Shown in pieces: positions 1 to 11,849 of a stretch of 64,000 nt of DNA. The stretch comes from Nageia nagi (Eukaryota > Pinophyta). The stretch lies in contig JBITNC010000001.1 in the NCBI GenBank assembly GCA_050084985.1, positions 216,132,001-216,196,000 of the forward strand. Reading direction: 5' to 3'. Position numbers and translations under genes: made by a program. Position 1 is the first letter of the stretch. The number at the start of each line of letters is the position of its first letter. The notes below the pieces were generated by a model. The model was given only the letters and a program-made list of their open reading frames with translations, had not been told where the DNA came from and did not search any database.

Positions 1-480
1 ACCCCTAACCTAAACCTTTAATGCTTATCCCTAACTAAACCCTTTAATTGCAACCCTTGACTCCTAACCATAACTATAATTTTAAACCTTAACCCTTAAC
101 ACTCTAACCATAACCCTTAAATCTTAGACATATTCCTTAAACCCTAACCCTTACCATTAAATCCTAAAAATAACATTTAAATCCTAATTTTTAACTCAAA
201 TCCAAACTTATAAAACCTTAACCTTGAACTCCAACCCAAACTCCTAACCCTTAAATCCTAACATAATCCCTTAAACCATAATCCCTAACCTATACCCTTA
301 AACCCTAACCCAAATACCTAACCTAAACCCTTAAACCCTAACTCAAAACCCTCACCTAAACCCTTAAACCCTAACCCAAAACCCTAAGTATTAAAGTACC
401 ATAACCCCTAACCCTAACCTAAACCCTTAAACCCAAACCCAAACACCTAACCCTTAAAACCAAACCCATAACCTAAATTA
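1..480. repeat. Degenerate plant telomere-like repeat tract
   Basis: The tract is built from variants of CCCTAAA and CCTTAAACCCTAAC with many substitutions and insertions; further islands lie at about 600-665 and 790-860. The C-rich strand reads 5' to 3', as expected at the left end of a plant chromosome, but no long run of perfect repeats exists. It is either old subtelomeric or interstitial telomeric sequence, or the inner edge of a real end. Confidence 0.8.
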
Positions 481-965
481 TATTTTCAAACATTATAATA
501 AATTATATGTTTAAAATTAAAAATTTAAATTTAAAATAATTTATATGTTTAAAATTAAAAATTATATTATATATTAAATTTTAAGTTAAGTGAAAATAAA
601 ATCCTAACTCCAAACCCTACCCCAAACTTTTAAACTGTAACCCAAACACCTTACCCTTAAACCTAAACCCATTATATTTTTAAAATTTATAAATTAATTT
701 TTTAATAAATTATATGTTTAAAATTAAAAATTTAAAAATAATAATAAATTATATGTTTAAAATTATATTATAAATTAAATTTTAATCTAAGTTAAAATAA
801 AACCCTAACTCGTAACCCAAAACCTTAAACATTAACCCAAACTCGTATCCCCTAAACCCTTCAAATTGTATTATAAATTAAATTTCAAATTTCAAATTAT
901 ATTATATTATAAATTTAAATTTAAAAATATATTATATTATAAATTAAGTTAAATTTTAAGTTAAA
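481..965. repeat. AT-rich word repeat mixed with telomere-like islands
   Basis: Variants of aaattatatgtttaaaatt recur at about 500-560, 690-770 and 860-950, separated by short telomere-like islands. The alternation suggests a composite subtelomeric repeat: telomere-like block, AT block, repeated about three times. No coding potential is visible. Confidence 0.6.
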
Positions 966-1194
966 ATTCTAAATTCTAAATGTCTAAATCAATTATTAAC
1001 TTGCTATTTATAAAATTAGAGATCATGTGGTCATTTTGATAAAATAAAAAATAAAAAAATAAGAGCTATAGGAATTTTTGGTATGTTTATGTATATTTTT
1101 CTATGAATTTTTCAATTTTTCTTAATTTTTTATAGCAAAATTGAAACCCTAATTTGTAAATTTTGTAAAATGATTGAGAATCTAATTTTTAAAT

Positions 1195-1335
1195 TTGTTT
1201 AATTTTGTAGACCATAGTTTTTTTCAAACCTTAGGTTTAATTTTGTAAACCCTAGTTTTTTTAAACCCTCAATTTAATTTTGTAAACCCTAGTTGTTTTT
1301 TCAAACCCTATATTTAATTTATCAAATTTTAGTAA
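1195..1335. repeat. 38-bp minisatellite containing the telomeric word
   Basis: AATTTTGTAAACCCTAG-type units start near 1,201, 1,239, 1,276 and 1,316, giving periods of 37 to 40 bases. Each contains AAACCCTAG or a decayed form. Looser copies extend from about 1,140 to 1,430. It looks like a minisatellite that amplified a telomeric core plus a T-rich spacer. Confidence 0.65.
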
Positions 1336-1525
1336 AGAAATCTATCTATACTCTAGGGTTTTTATTTTCTTAGGTTTAATTCAACAAATTCTAGTAAAAA
1401 ATACTATCTAGGGTTTAGGGTCTTCATTTTTGATTAGTTTTATAGGTTTTTATTTCAGCATAAAAATATCATATCTATGAAAAAATATTCTATTTTCATA
1501 AAAATGTTACACACTTATTGCAACA

Positions 1526-2092
1526 ATGATTTTAAAAATACATTATTATGAAATTTATGTTCTACCAAATATAGATGGAGCATTACCTTCTATGGTTAAG
1601 AAAGATCTCATTGATCTAGTTGAACCTCCTAAATGTGTTAAAAATATAAAAGAGAATGTTAAGCCTAAAATACTAGAATATGTAGATTCATCAAATGAAC
1701 ATAGAGCAAAATAATGTATAAGAATAAGAAATGAAGAATGAATTCATCAATTACTACCAAATGTTGAGCCAATCGAGCTACCATATGAGAGTGTTGGTAA
1801 TTTACATTTAGCACATAATTATATAAATTTATACAGGTCTACTTATGACCATAAGGCACATGGTGCATGGCCAATTAGAAAACATTTTCCAAAATCCTAT
1901 AAATAATTCACTTATTATGGTCATTCATATATGATCAAACTTTATAATATACCTAATACAGGCATGGGTTTGTTTATATTATTAAATGTGCAAGTTTGTT
2001 CATTCACTAAAAAAGAATCATTGATACCATTTTGTGAGCCAATTTACAATATAATAGATTCATTTGCATTCTCAAAATATTTGTAAACAAAT
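1526..2092 (+). pseudogene. Decayed reading frame of unknown family
   Basis: One frame reads from the ATG at 1,526 for about 189 codons to a TAA near 2,090 with only three internal stops (TAA at 1,712, a TGA at about 1,739, a TAA near 1,902). Each could come from CAA or CGA by C-to-T change. The composition is protein-like, including segments such as HGAWPIRKHFPKSY and KESLIPFCEPIYN. I do not recognise the family. It may be an exon or transposon segment; the frame could equally begin upstream. No neighbouring gene helps to assign it. Confidence 0.4.
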
Positions 2093-3815
2093 ACTACTTA
2101 TAGATGAATTGTAAATGATGTATTCCTTATTTTGGACTATAAATGAAAAATCATTTTGGTCATATGAATGTGTTAAGTCTATGATCAAGGATGATATGTA
2201 ATCTCTATTATATCTAAATCCTATCAATATCAATATAAATTATTATTATCAATTAAAGTTGGACTACTCTATGATCAAGGAAGGGAGGTAGTTCTATTAA
2301 GAGCATAAAACCTTTGAATATCAAAGAATAGAGTAATGATTATTTGATTATTGAATTATTAAATGTTAAATATTGAATAAAATATGCATCTAGGAGAAGG
2401 ATGTATTTTATCATGAAAAGAGTTATCCTAATCCTTAATATACTCTCACCCAATCTTAGTACTTAACACCTTATAATCTTGGTTCTCTTGGTCTAATGCA
2501 TGATTGAAGACAATAGTAGATGAATGAAGAATCATCAAAGGATAAATATGGTTATGAAGAACTATCCTAAAATGATCTTAAATATATAAATAGGGTTCTT
2601 ATTACAAATTTAACAAACCCTAATATAACACAAGTGATATTTTGTTAAAGTATGGTTGTCTTTCCTCTTGATTCTTATGTGTTAGATCAAGATTACTCCA
2701 TGAAGAAGTAACCTTTGTATGATCAAATTTGGATTTATAATCAATATAATGTATTTACAAATTCCTTATTTAATTAATGAGATATATTATTATTTACAAG
2801 GTAATATCCTTTCCATGACATGATGTACTCTATTCCTTAACTAAAATGAAGTTTTGGCATGCCTTATTTCCAAAATATGATCAATTAAGAGAATTTGTTG
2901 AGATATATTATGGATTTAAAGAAATTAGTAATTAATAATTTATTGTGTTAAGATTTAAGGTCTTAGATGTAAATTTAGATAGTGTTAATGTAGAATCCAA
3001 GTAAATAGAAACTAAAGTTCATTAGTAAGAATAGTTTCAACTTATATTATAGTAAAGGTGTAGGAGGCCTCATAAGATATACACAAATGTATGAATAGTT
3101 TATTAAAGAAAATTAAAAAACTAAGATATAATTAATAAATATAATTATATGGAAGTTATCTCAAACCTAACCAATGTATTAAGATATGTACATCCCCTAT
3201 ATGTAGTTCCAAAATAATGTAATTAATTATTTATGGGGGTTAATTATTGCACTATTGGTCTACTTATTTCTTATTGATGTATATATATGAAATATGGTAA
3301 TAACACATAATATAAAGATAATTTTGTTTAATTCAATCACATGTTCATTTTATAAAGATAAACCACAAAATATAAGCATACATTCATTCAATTTCATGCC
3401 ATTAGCTTCCTATATTTGACATACTACTGATAGCTTAAGATAAGTAATATAACATATGCAACAAAGAATATAGAAATGAGTGAATGAAAGAATCATCTGA
3501 TAGCAAATATAAGATATAACTTACAAATAATATTTGTGAATAAAAGAGTGATGTATCATGTGCTAGAATATCTCTTAAGTTTTCATCATATTCATTTTTC
3601 CATAAGGTTTAAGATCATCAATTGATGCCTTTATATATGATACAAGTTTACATGACTTTAATCTTTTTCATCCCCTATACATTCCACAAGGGTACACTAG
3701 ATATATTACATTGATTTATCATTAATTAGGGTATTATTTTAACATATTTTTACATAATACATCATTAAAGCTTTAAAATAAATTATTTAATAAATAATAA
3801 CTCATTTTTAGGTGT
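2093..3815 (-). other. Gene-free AT-rich stretch; its right end looks like an LTR end
   Basis: No coding frame or repeat is recognised. The right end, TTTTTAGGTGTCTACA followed by a pyrimidine tract, resembles the end of a 3' LTR of a minus-strand element plus its polypurine tract, as seen in element B at 16,385. An unknown part of this stretch is therefore probably a 3' LTR belonging to the pol relic at 5,463-5,910. The left LTR end was not found. Confidence 0.35.
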
Positions 3816-3833
3816 CTACATTTGTCCCTCTTT
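3816..3833 (-). other. Candidate polypurine tract
   Basis: On the minus strand this reads ATCCAAAGAGGGACAAA immediately before an LTR-like end. A purine-rich run in this place primes plus-strand DNA synthesis in LTR retrotransposons. It fits the minus-strand pol relic about 1.6 kb away. Confidence 0.45.
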
Positions 3834-5462
3834 GGATATGTGATTGAAGCAATAAAATTACATGTCCAAAGAAGAATTGTAGAAATTTTTTTTTGAGAAT
3901 TTTGAACTCTTTGTTGTATTATCCCCTTTTGTTGAAGATAATAATGAGGGTCCCTTGCTACCTCCTTTTATCTTATATGCCATAAGAAATATCCTTGAAT
4001 GGTGAAACCAAGAAAAAATCTAATGAAGAATCTCCCTCCAAGAATGATGTTGTGTAGATGATGGAAATGACTATATTATGAGGTAGTTGTATTATCCCAT
4101 ATCCAATTTTGGAGATGTAAGATGTGTTTTTCCTCTTATACTACTTCAACCATGAATCTAGTTATTTTATCATTTCTAAAACTTAGAAACCATTCATTCT
4201 TATTTCCATGCCTTGAAATAGAGAGTATGTGATTTGAATGAGATAAAATTGTGATGAAATAGACATCATTGGTGGCATAGGGAATAGTGTGCGCACCATT
4301 GATAGCATGGAATTTTATGATTTTTCTTCTTCTCTTTAAGATGTAGATACCTATAATGAAGTGTTATTCATAAAAATAGAGTGGATACATAGTGATTTGC
4401 ATCATACATTGATGATGAGTCAATATTAATAATCTACTTATGGTTGCATAAGAGGTTTATCTTTTAAGTGAGTTAACTCTCACTAGCCATATCATTAACC
4501 ATTGGTGATCATACATTTTATGTCTATAATTTGAAGATAGTATGCTTTGCATTGGTTCAAAGAAAAAACCATGTGGATAGATAGTAAGTTGTATCATCCA
4601 TTGGAGATGATCCAAAGTCAACATCTTGCTCAAAACTATATCATTAGTTTACTTTTAAGTGAGTCAACTCTCACTAGCCATGTCATTATCCATTGATTAT
4701 CATACATTTTATGTCTATGATCCAAATACATAATGATTTGTATTAGTTGAAAGAAAAAACCATTTGGATACATAGCAATTTGTATCATCCATTGGAGATG
4801 ATCCAATTTCAACATCTTCCTCACAACTACACCATCAATTTTCTTTTAAGCGAGTGAACTCTTAGTAGTTATGTTATTGGATATCAATTATCATACATTT
4901 TATATATATTATTTGAATACATTAGACTATTTCTTTTATTTTATATTTTATTATTATTTTTTTCACACCATTGGCATCATGCTAATAGCTATCTATGCTA
5001 ATGGTGATGTATAAATCCTTAAATTTTTCCAAAATAAAATTATTTTATCTTTTGTTGGTCCATATCTACTTATTCATCATACTTTCAATTGAATATGATA
5101 TTACCCCTAACTAATACTTAAAAAAAGGGTAAGAGATGCCAAATTATCACATGCATGAAGCATGTAATGACCCAAATCCAACATGTCACCATTTGGGTAA
5201 TAGTCATAAATCAACAACATATGAAAGAGAATAGTGTTGTTTGGACCTATGAGAAATGTACCTTAGAATATAGAGCAAAGTTTATAAGGGGAGATAATAC
5301 TTCTCATATTCCTTTATTCTTCATTTTTTTATACTCCACTAGAGGCTTGCTTGCAGTGCATGTCACTAGCATAGTGGGAAGTATATGTTTTTTGAAAAAA
5401 ATAAAAATTTACATGACCCTACTCATGAACTTTATATTTTGTGGGGTATGATCCTATTATTT
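3834..5462 (-). other. 3' non-coding region of a minus-strand gypsy relic
   Basis: The stretch lies between the end of a pol frame (5,463) and the candidate polypurine tract (3,833). No protein domain is recognised in any frame; the 98-codon open frame at 5,155-5,451 has no recognisable motif. It contains the 191-bp tandem repeat. A long non-coding, tandem-repeat-bearing 3' region is known for Tat/Ogre-type plant elements and fits the pol style here. Confidence 0.45.
4381..4925. repeat. 191-bp tandem repeat, about three copies
   Basis: The word CTTTTAAGTGAG recurs at 4,461, 4,652 and 4,843 (last copy CTTTTAAGCGAG), spacing 191 and 191. GTGGATA-type words at 4,381, 4,573 and 4,764 and the phrase CATTGGAGATGATCCAA repeat in register. 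Copies differ by scattered substitutions. The array lies in the presumed 3' non-coding region of the gypsy relic. Confidence 0.85.
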
Positions 5463-5910
5463 CTAAGCATATAAATATTTAATATGGATGGCATTAAATG
5501 TCCTTGATTCTTCTTTACCATTCATGGATGATAGTCTATATGCACATAATCCTATTACATTAATTACAACATATGGGCCCAACCAATAGGGCATAAACTT
5601 GCCTTTTATTTTCTCATTTTACTATTGTCTTGTTAATATTTTCCTTCAAAATTAGATTTTCCACCTTGAATTCTTTTTCTTTAATTTTATTTCCAAATGA
5701 TCTCTTAAGTTTTGCATGATATACTTTTTGATATTCAATGACTCTAATTCTCTTCTCATCTAATGATTCTAGTTGTTGCAACCTTACTTTTCTTCCATCT
5801 TCATTGGATATGTCACCTTTTAAAAAAATTCTATGGGAGGGAATCTCCAATTCAAGAGGAACAATATGTAAACACCTAAAAGTGATCCCTCTTTTGATAA
5901 ACAAAAAAAG
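5463..5910 (-). pseudogene. Ty3/gypsy pol 3' end (integrase C-terminal region), frameshifted
   Basis: On the minus strand a 96-codon frame (5,904-5,614) contains RLQQLESLDEKRI followed by KVYHAKLKRSFGNKI and an ENLILKEN segment, the usual region leading to the integrase C-terminal GPY/F module of plant Ty3/gypsy elements of Tat style. After a frameshift near 5,620 another frame gives YWLGPYVV and continues to a stop at 5,463-5,465, so the GPY motif is present. The catalytic core is not recognisable upstream. This is the tail of a dead element whose 3' end lies to the left. Confidence 0.8.
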
Positions 5911-6219
5911 GGCATAAAAATTTAAGCAAATAATAAAGTTTGCTAAAACCTCTTATTTGTTGGTGACCTAGTACAATCATTGATCATTAAGTCAAATCAT
6001 CGATGCTTGATAAGAAATCACCAATGATCCTAAAAATAAAAAAATTAAAGAAAAAATGAAAAAATCAAGGTGCCTAAGGAAATAAACCAAAGGATCAAGG
6101 ATGAGTCATCCTTGATCCTCTACCTTCCCTACATGGAGAGAACCTATGAAAAAGTTTGATAAGATTTTTTATCCAATCCTTCCCTCCAATAGTGATTATG
6201 TGATTCAGATTTAATAATT
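5911..6219. other. Stretch without recognisable features
   Basis: AT-rich sequence between the minus-strand pol relic and a repeated block. No domain, RNA gene or clear repeat is seen. It may contain decayed integrase sequence of the neighbouring relic. Confidence 0.3.
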
Positions 6220-6230
6220 AAAATAATGAA

Positions 6231-6444
6231 TTCTAAAGATCATACAAGTGAAATTGTAAAAAGGGTACCTAAAATAATGGATTATAATTTATTAGATGTA
6301 GACCATATCAGTCAAGCTAAGGTAACTATATGTGTACATTATTTTTTATGTTTTTATTTAGTATGAATTTTTATTTTTTTAAGTACTAAAATGAATAAAG
6401 TATGAGATCTAAAATACATCCTAAAGTAGGGTTTACAAATCAAG
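6231..6444 (+). repeat. Repeated block, possible short LTR (left copy)
   Basis: About 210 bases beginning TCTAAAGATCATACAAGTG are homologous to 14,411-14,630, including GTAAAAAGGGTACCTA and ATCCTAAAGTAGGGTTTA. Directly after the left copy stands a sequence resembling a tRNA-Met primer site, and directly before the right copy a purine run. This fits the two LTRs of a plus-strand element, but the ends are not a clean TG...CA, so a duplicated non-LTR segment remains possible. Confidence 0.5.
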
Positions 6445-6446
6445 TT

Positions 6447-6460
6447 CGTATCAAATCAAT
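6447..6460 (+). other. Candidate primer binding site (initiator Met tRNA)
   Basis: TTCGTATCAAATC resembles the plant iMet primer site TGGTATCAGAGC after C/T and G/A decay. It lies just downstream of the possible left LTR block, where a primer site is expected. The match is weak. Confidence 0.3.
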
Positions 6461-8081
6461 TCTTTTACTAGGAACTAATGGAGCCTATTTGAAAAAAAAT
6501 AGAATAGGTACTTTACTTTTGAAATTCAAAGTTGTGCCTAATTCAAAGTCAAGAGAAATAGATCTTTTGGAAGAAAGAATTAGACTCACAATTTGGAAGC
6601 ATGTAAGGTTGAGGTAAAATTTTACTTTTAAAGTTATCAATTTTTCATTAGCATTTGATGAAATCATTGCATTATTGTATTATCTTGATGTGAATTCTAG
6701 TGGGAAGAAAACATCTCATCTTATTGATAGTTATGATGATTGAAAAAGCTATCTTGGATTTGATAATTATTTTTCTTAGTGCTAAGAATGCAAAGTGACA
6801 TACCTAATATACCAAGCATATTTATATAGATATGAAAAAATATAAAAATTTGATCCTAAGTTGCATGTTAGTTCAATTTGAGAAGAGACTACATGTTGTT
6901 GATGCTAAGTACTTAGGAGAGCCTTAGTAGTTGAATCTACTCATTATGTTAATTTAGAAGAGATGAAGATCAACAAGGTGATCCCAAAAAGGATTAGATC
7001 TAGTTTTATGTGTGAGGATTGGTTTTCTTTATTATTTTGATCTTAAGGCTTTTTGTGGGACCAAAATCCATTAAAATAGGATGAGTGATTTGAAATGTAT
7101 TTTAGAGTAATAAAAAGGTGATATTTTAAGTTTATAATTTTGTTGATGATTATATTACATATTAAACATCTCTCTTCCATGATTCTAAAGATTCAAAAAA
7201 CAAAGAAAATGGAGCTATGGTTTATAAGTTATGGTTTTTCAAAATTTAGAGTTAAATATAAAAAAATAAAAAATATGCATGGAAGGATTTATTGATGAAC
7301 TTATCAAAAATAGATTATGTTTATTATAAGATTTAAATTTGGATCATTGGTATCTTGTATTATGATGATTATATGGTTACATTTGGATAGAAAACTTGAA
7401 AACTATGGTGCTTGTAAAATGGTAAATTCTCATTGTATATTAATGATAGTTAAATTTTGATAGCTACAAGCTACAATTCTATGTTAAAGACCAACTTAAT
7501 GATGATGCTAAGAGCTATTAGTAAGAAGGAAAGGCATGAAATTTGTATCACTTAAGCTACATATGTCTAATAATACCTTAATTAAATTTTATGATATTTT
7601 AAAGTATGGTCATGAAGTTATGATTGTGACAAAATGACACCAAAAGTATTTTTGATAATTTTTGTAAATTCTAATGAAATAGGATAATATAACCATATGA
7701 AGCCAAAATAATGTTATTGGAATTGTAAAAGAGAAATAATAGTATTTTAGGACAATATGGAGAGGATGGGAGAGCATATTTTTAAAGAGAGAAAAATACC
7801 AAGCATAGGTTTTATTGTTGTAACCTTTTAATGTTATAAAAAAGGGAATAGAGGGTGAAAAAAGTGAAATCCCTTTTTTGGATTTCCTCCCAAATGTAAG
7901 AGTATGTAATTATGTACATAAATAAACTCCAAGTGTATGTGGGAGTTACATTATATACAAAAATATGTTTAAAAAAAGACCATGGATGAGATCATAACCA
8001 TGGAAAGTGAAGAAAAAGAATAAAGGATAACATCATTTTCACAAAGAAGAAAGATAAGCATGAATAATATTATTGCTAATT
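6461..8081 (+). other. Unrecognised sequence, possibly interior of the outer plus-strand element
   Basis: A 71-codon open frame (6,402-6,617) crosses from the repeated block into this region, but shows no domain I recognise. The remainder has only short frames and no gag or pol motif. If the two homologous blocks are LTRs, this is the 5' interior of that element, cut by the insertion of element A at 8,082. Confidence 0.3.
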
Positions 8082-8800
8082 TGTAATCACTAAATTCTTA
8101 TAGCATAATTAGATCCTCATTTATAGATTCAAACAAATAAAATATTTACCATTATGAGATCCATAAATTGCATATAAAATCAAAATTACATAATGAAAAA
8201 TTACAAAATTAATAATATCAATCATACATAATAAGATCAACATAATAATTTATCTTAGTTCACCCAATGTGGGCTTATATGGTATAGAATTGGAGCCTTC
8301 TCTTTCCATTATGTATATACATTATAATATTACATGTATAGAGATATACTATCAAAATAATAACAATACCATCTCCTACAACACTACTGCAATCTCCTAT
8401 AGCATGAAAAATAACTTTAGCATTACAAAAATTTTGGAATGATTATTGGTATTCCTTCAAATATTTATAATATTAAAACCCTAAAACTTTCTAAAATTCC
8501 ATTATAGAATCAATATAGTAGCATGAATTTAAATAGGACTAAAAATGTATCCAAAATGATAGTTGATGATCTTGATCCAATCAATCATTTGAATCATTGA
8601 TGCCCCTTCAACTTTTACTACTCATTCATCAAGATGGACATATTTATGGCATAAAAATAGTATATGTACACTATTAACATCATTTTTTCTATCACCAATC
8701 AACTCTACATTTCAATCTTTGGCCTATCTTCAAGTATAGATACATCTAAAATGAGTATTGCTCCTATAGAGATCAACATGATATGATCGAATTTGGATCA
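8082..8800 (-). repeat. Element A 3' LTR
   Basis: 719 bases, TGTAATCAC at the left and ...TTTGGATCA at the right, homologous over the whole length to 13,493-14,212. Shared stretches include CACCATTATGAGATCC-type sequence and TACATGTATAGAGATATAC. It is the 3' LTR because pol reads towards it on the minus strand. Confidence 0.88.
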
Positions 8801-8812
8801 TACCTCTCTAAT
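8801..8812 (-). other. Element A candidate polypurine tract
   Basis: On the minus strand ATTAGAGAGGTA abuts the 3' LTR. It is short and partly decayed, but is the only purine run at the required place. Confidence 0.45.
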
Positions 8813-8814
8813 GA

Positions 8815-10205
8815 GAAGATATTTGGTCCCACAAATACATATATGAGGATACAACTTATCAACCTTATACTTATCTACTTAATTGACCTTATTAGGCATA
8901 TTTCCCTCTAATCTAACCAACCATAACTCTTATCTCATTGCTTCTTATAGCATGAACCTTCTTTTACAATATGGAATTCTCCTTGAGTTCATCCATAGTA
9001 TTAGGAGCTAAGTCATAAAGAGATGGTAAAATTTGATTTAAACCTACTTCATCTTCAATTAAGATAGATTTCTCATATAATTTTAAATATTTTATAGCCA
9101 CTACCAAATAGATATTCATATATGCTAGTAGATTCAATTTAAAAGTATTCTCACTTGCTTCATAATCTCAAATGGTCCATATAGGTTTCAACTTCTTAGC
9201 TAGTCCTTGTAACCTTTACTTATTAATATGTAACCAAAAATGGTCTCTTACATAAAAATTATGGTTAACTCTATGTTTATCATGTCTCATACTATACTTG
9301 GCTTGGCTTATTTTGAGTTGTTCTTGGACTTTCAAATGAATTTGCTTTATGTTTTCAACAAAGGTTTTAGCTTGCTTTTTCTCTTTCTCAAGTTAATCTC
9401 CTTTATATTTTTTCTATTTAAATACACAATCAAAAGGTAAAGGTGTTAAATAACCAAAATAAGTCTCAAAAAGACTCTTATTAATGGAAAAATGAATTAC
9501 CTTATTGTATGAATGTTATATATATTCAATATGTTCATCTCAAGACTTAGGATGCTTTCCATAATAACCACTCAAGAGTTAAACCATTATCCTATTCATT
9601 GCCTTAGTTTTTCCATCCATTTTAAGATGAAAAAAAGTACTCTTATTCAACCTTATATCCATATTTTATCACAAATATATACAAAACTTACCCAAAAATC
9701 TACTATCTCTATTTGAAATAATAAAAGTAAGTAATCTAAAATGAACCCAAACAAGTGAAAAGAATAAATTTACAAAATCTTATCCCATTATAGTCTTCTT
9801 AAATATAATCAAAATATACACTTTCCCAAGTCTATCCATAATAACAAATAAATAGTCATGACCTTTCTTGTTCATCAATAATTCTCCCATAAAATATATT
9901 GAAATACACTCCCAGGGATATAAAGGTATTGGAAGTGGCTGATATAAACCTAATTTCCTATTACTTGGCTTGCTAGTATAACATAAATAACACCCCCTTA
10001 TGTACTTGAAAACTTGATCTTACATCTTTGGCCAATATATATACCTTTTCAAATTATACAATATCTTTCCAATCCTAAAATATCCTATAGTATTTGTAGT
10101 ATATGCTTCTCTAATTAGTCCAATCCTTTCACCTTTAGGTACACATAATGCATTAAAATGACAAAGAAGTCCATTTTGCAAATAAAAATAATCTAAACCC
10201 ACATA
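8815..10205 (-). pseudogene. Element A integrase
   Basis: On the minus strand the H2C2-region frame at 10,202-10,020 shows LLCHFNALCVPKGERI and IYWPKM. Next comes the core, with SKPSNRKLGLYQPLP and KKGHDYLFVIMDRL. The first catalytic Asp (normally MDF) reads SIYFMG near 9,890, a Tyr; the second (normally SDRDS) reads ISNRD near 9,715, an Asn. The C-terminal part shows KRLQGLAKKLKP-like and ENTFKLNLLAYMNIY segments (9,110-9,260), the GPF/Y region, and continues into a Pro/Leu-rich tail. Integrase would insert the cDNA; with both Asp residues gone and many stops it cannot act. Confidence 0.82.
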
Positions 10206-11000
10206 ATTGGACCTATATTAAGATAAAGTTTTATACACCTCTTTAAACTTAGGATCCTCCTCATATGCCTCTAAAAATGACTTGGGAAGAAAAGGAAAAA
10301 AATTTAGCATTGAGAGGGAACTCACTGGCCCCTATTTGTATGTTGTTAACAACCTAAAATTAGTATTTTATGCTATTAGTAGTATGGAATTTGTAGGTAC
10401 AAGTGGTCTAAAGAGCATATCAATAACCTTATTTTGTGTTCCTTTTTTATAATTTATCATAAGATGAAATTATTGCAAAAAATCCATCTATTTATAGTGT
10501 TTATTTTGTTGTAATTTTCATTAAATTTGTAAGTAATTTAATGGTTGATGATTAGTATGTGTGATTTTTTTTTTCTTTATTAAGTACAATTTCTACTTTT
10601 TAACATTTTAACACTAATGCATACATTTTCTTATCATAAGTAGGATAATTCAAAATAGCCCCACTAAAGTTTTTTCATAAAGATAAAAAATTGGTTTACC
10701 TTGTAAAAAAATTGCTCTCATGTCATAATCAAATAGCTTCTACAAATTAGGAAGTACTAGCATAGTTATACCAATAATATTTTTTTTCAAGATATCAAAA
10801 GAGGTTTATTATTGTTTCCTCCATTAGAAGCCAATTACATCATGTAAAGGTGAAGTAATATGAGAAAACTTAATAATAAATTTTATCAAATATTGGATAA
10901 CACTTAATAAACTTCTAACTTAAGTTACATTAGTTGTTCTTGGCTAATCTACTATAGTGCTTACTTTACTACGATCTATCTTAACTTATCCATGACCAAT
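10206..11000 (-). pseudogene. Element A RNase H / connection region, strongly decayed
   Basis: This lies between recognisable RT (11,000-11,560) and the integrase H2C2 frame, so by the gypsy gene order it should hold the rest of RT and RNase H. Only scattered matches remain and no catalytic Asp could be read with confidence. Stops are frequent. Confidence 0.5.
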
Positions 11001-11560
11001 AACATGGCCCAAATACACTAAAAAATATTTGCTAAACTCATATTTTCAATGTTTCAATAATAACTTCTCCCTTATGCAAATCTTGAAATACATATCTAAG
11101 ATGTATAATATGTTATTCACAAAGTATAACTATAAACAAGAATATCATCTAAGTATACAACAACAAAAGAATCAATAAATAGATTAAGCACATCATTCAT
11201 TACCATCATAAATTTTGTCAATGCATTGGATAAACCAAATTACAAAATAAGCCACTAAAATAGGCCTTATATTTTCTTGAAATTGGTCTTCCACATGTCC
11301 TCCTCTTTGATTCAAACTTGGTGATATTTATTCCTTACATCCATCTTATTGAAGAATCTTACCCCTTTAAAGTGATATAAAATATCATCTATACAAGGAA
11401 AAGGATAGTGAATTTTGATAATGATTTTATTAAGTGCTCTATATTGAATACATATTCTCCAAGTTTTATCCTTCTTGGAAAGTAAAACAATAGGTGATCC
11501 ATATGTACATGTATGTGGTTTGATTATACCTTGGCTAACCAACTCTTAAATATGCCTCTT
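11001..11560 (-). pseudogene. Element A reverse transcriptase
   Basis: The minus frame at 11,542-11,312 reads VSQGIIKPHTCTYGSPIVLL, then a KKDKTWRICIQYRALNKI segment and FNKMDV, the N-terminal RT blocks of Ty3/gypsy. Further on, in another frame, FGLSNA-like, [19 protein letters not shown] and ILVYS are read. The YLDD box at 11,155-11,144 is intact, although frameshifts and stops surround it. Confidence 0.88.
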
Positions 11561-11849
11561 TATCTCTTCCTTCTCCAAAACTTATTACTAATACAAATTT
11601 ATGTTAGGTAATGAAGCATTAGGTAACAATTAAATATCATATTGTATATCCTACATAGGAGGTAATCTATGTGGATTTATAAATAAGTCAATAAATTCTC
11701 AAATCAATTTTTGAATATATTCTTTCCTTTTGGATTCTATTGACAATCTAGAATCAATGTTGCACATCATTGATAGCATGATATTCATCTCAATTGAAGC
11801 TTTGGTTTTCAACATGATCAACATAAATATTTTTTAAGCATTTACAAGG

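Noticed and set aside
5155-5451. 98-codon plus-strand frame as a membrane protein gene
   Set aside because: No motif, hydrophobicity comes from T-rich codons, and it lies in the 3' non-coding region of a gypsy relic; chance frame.
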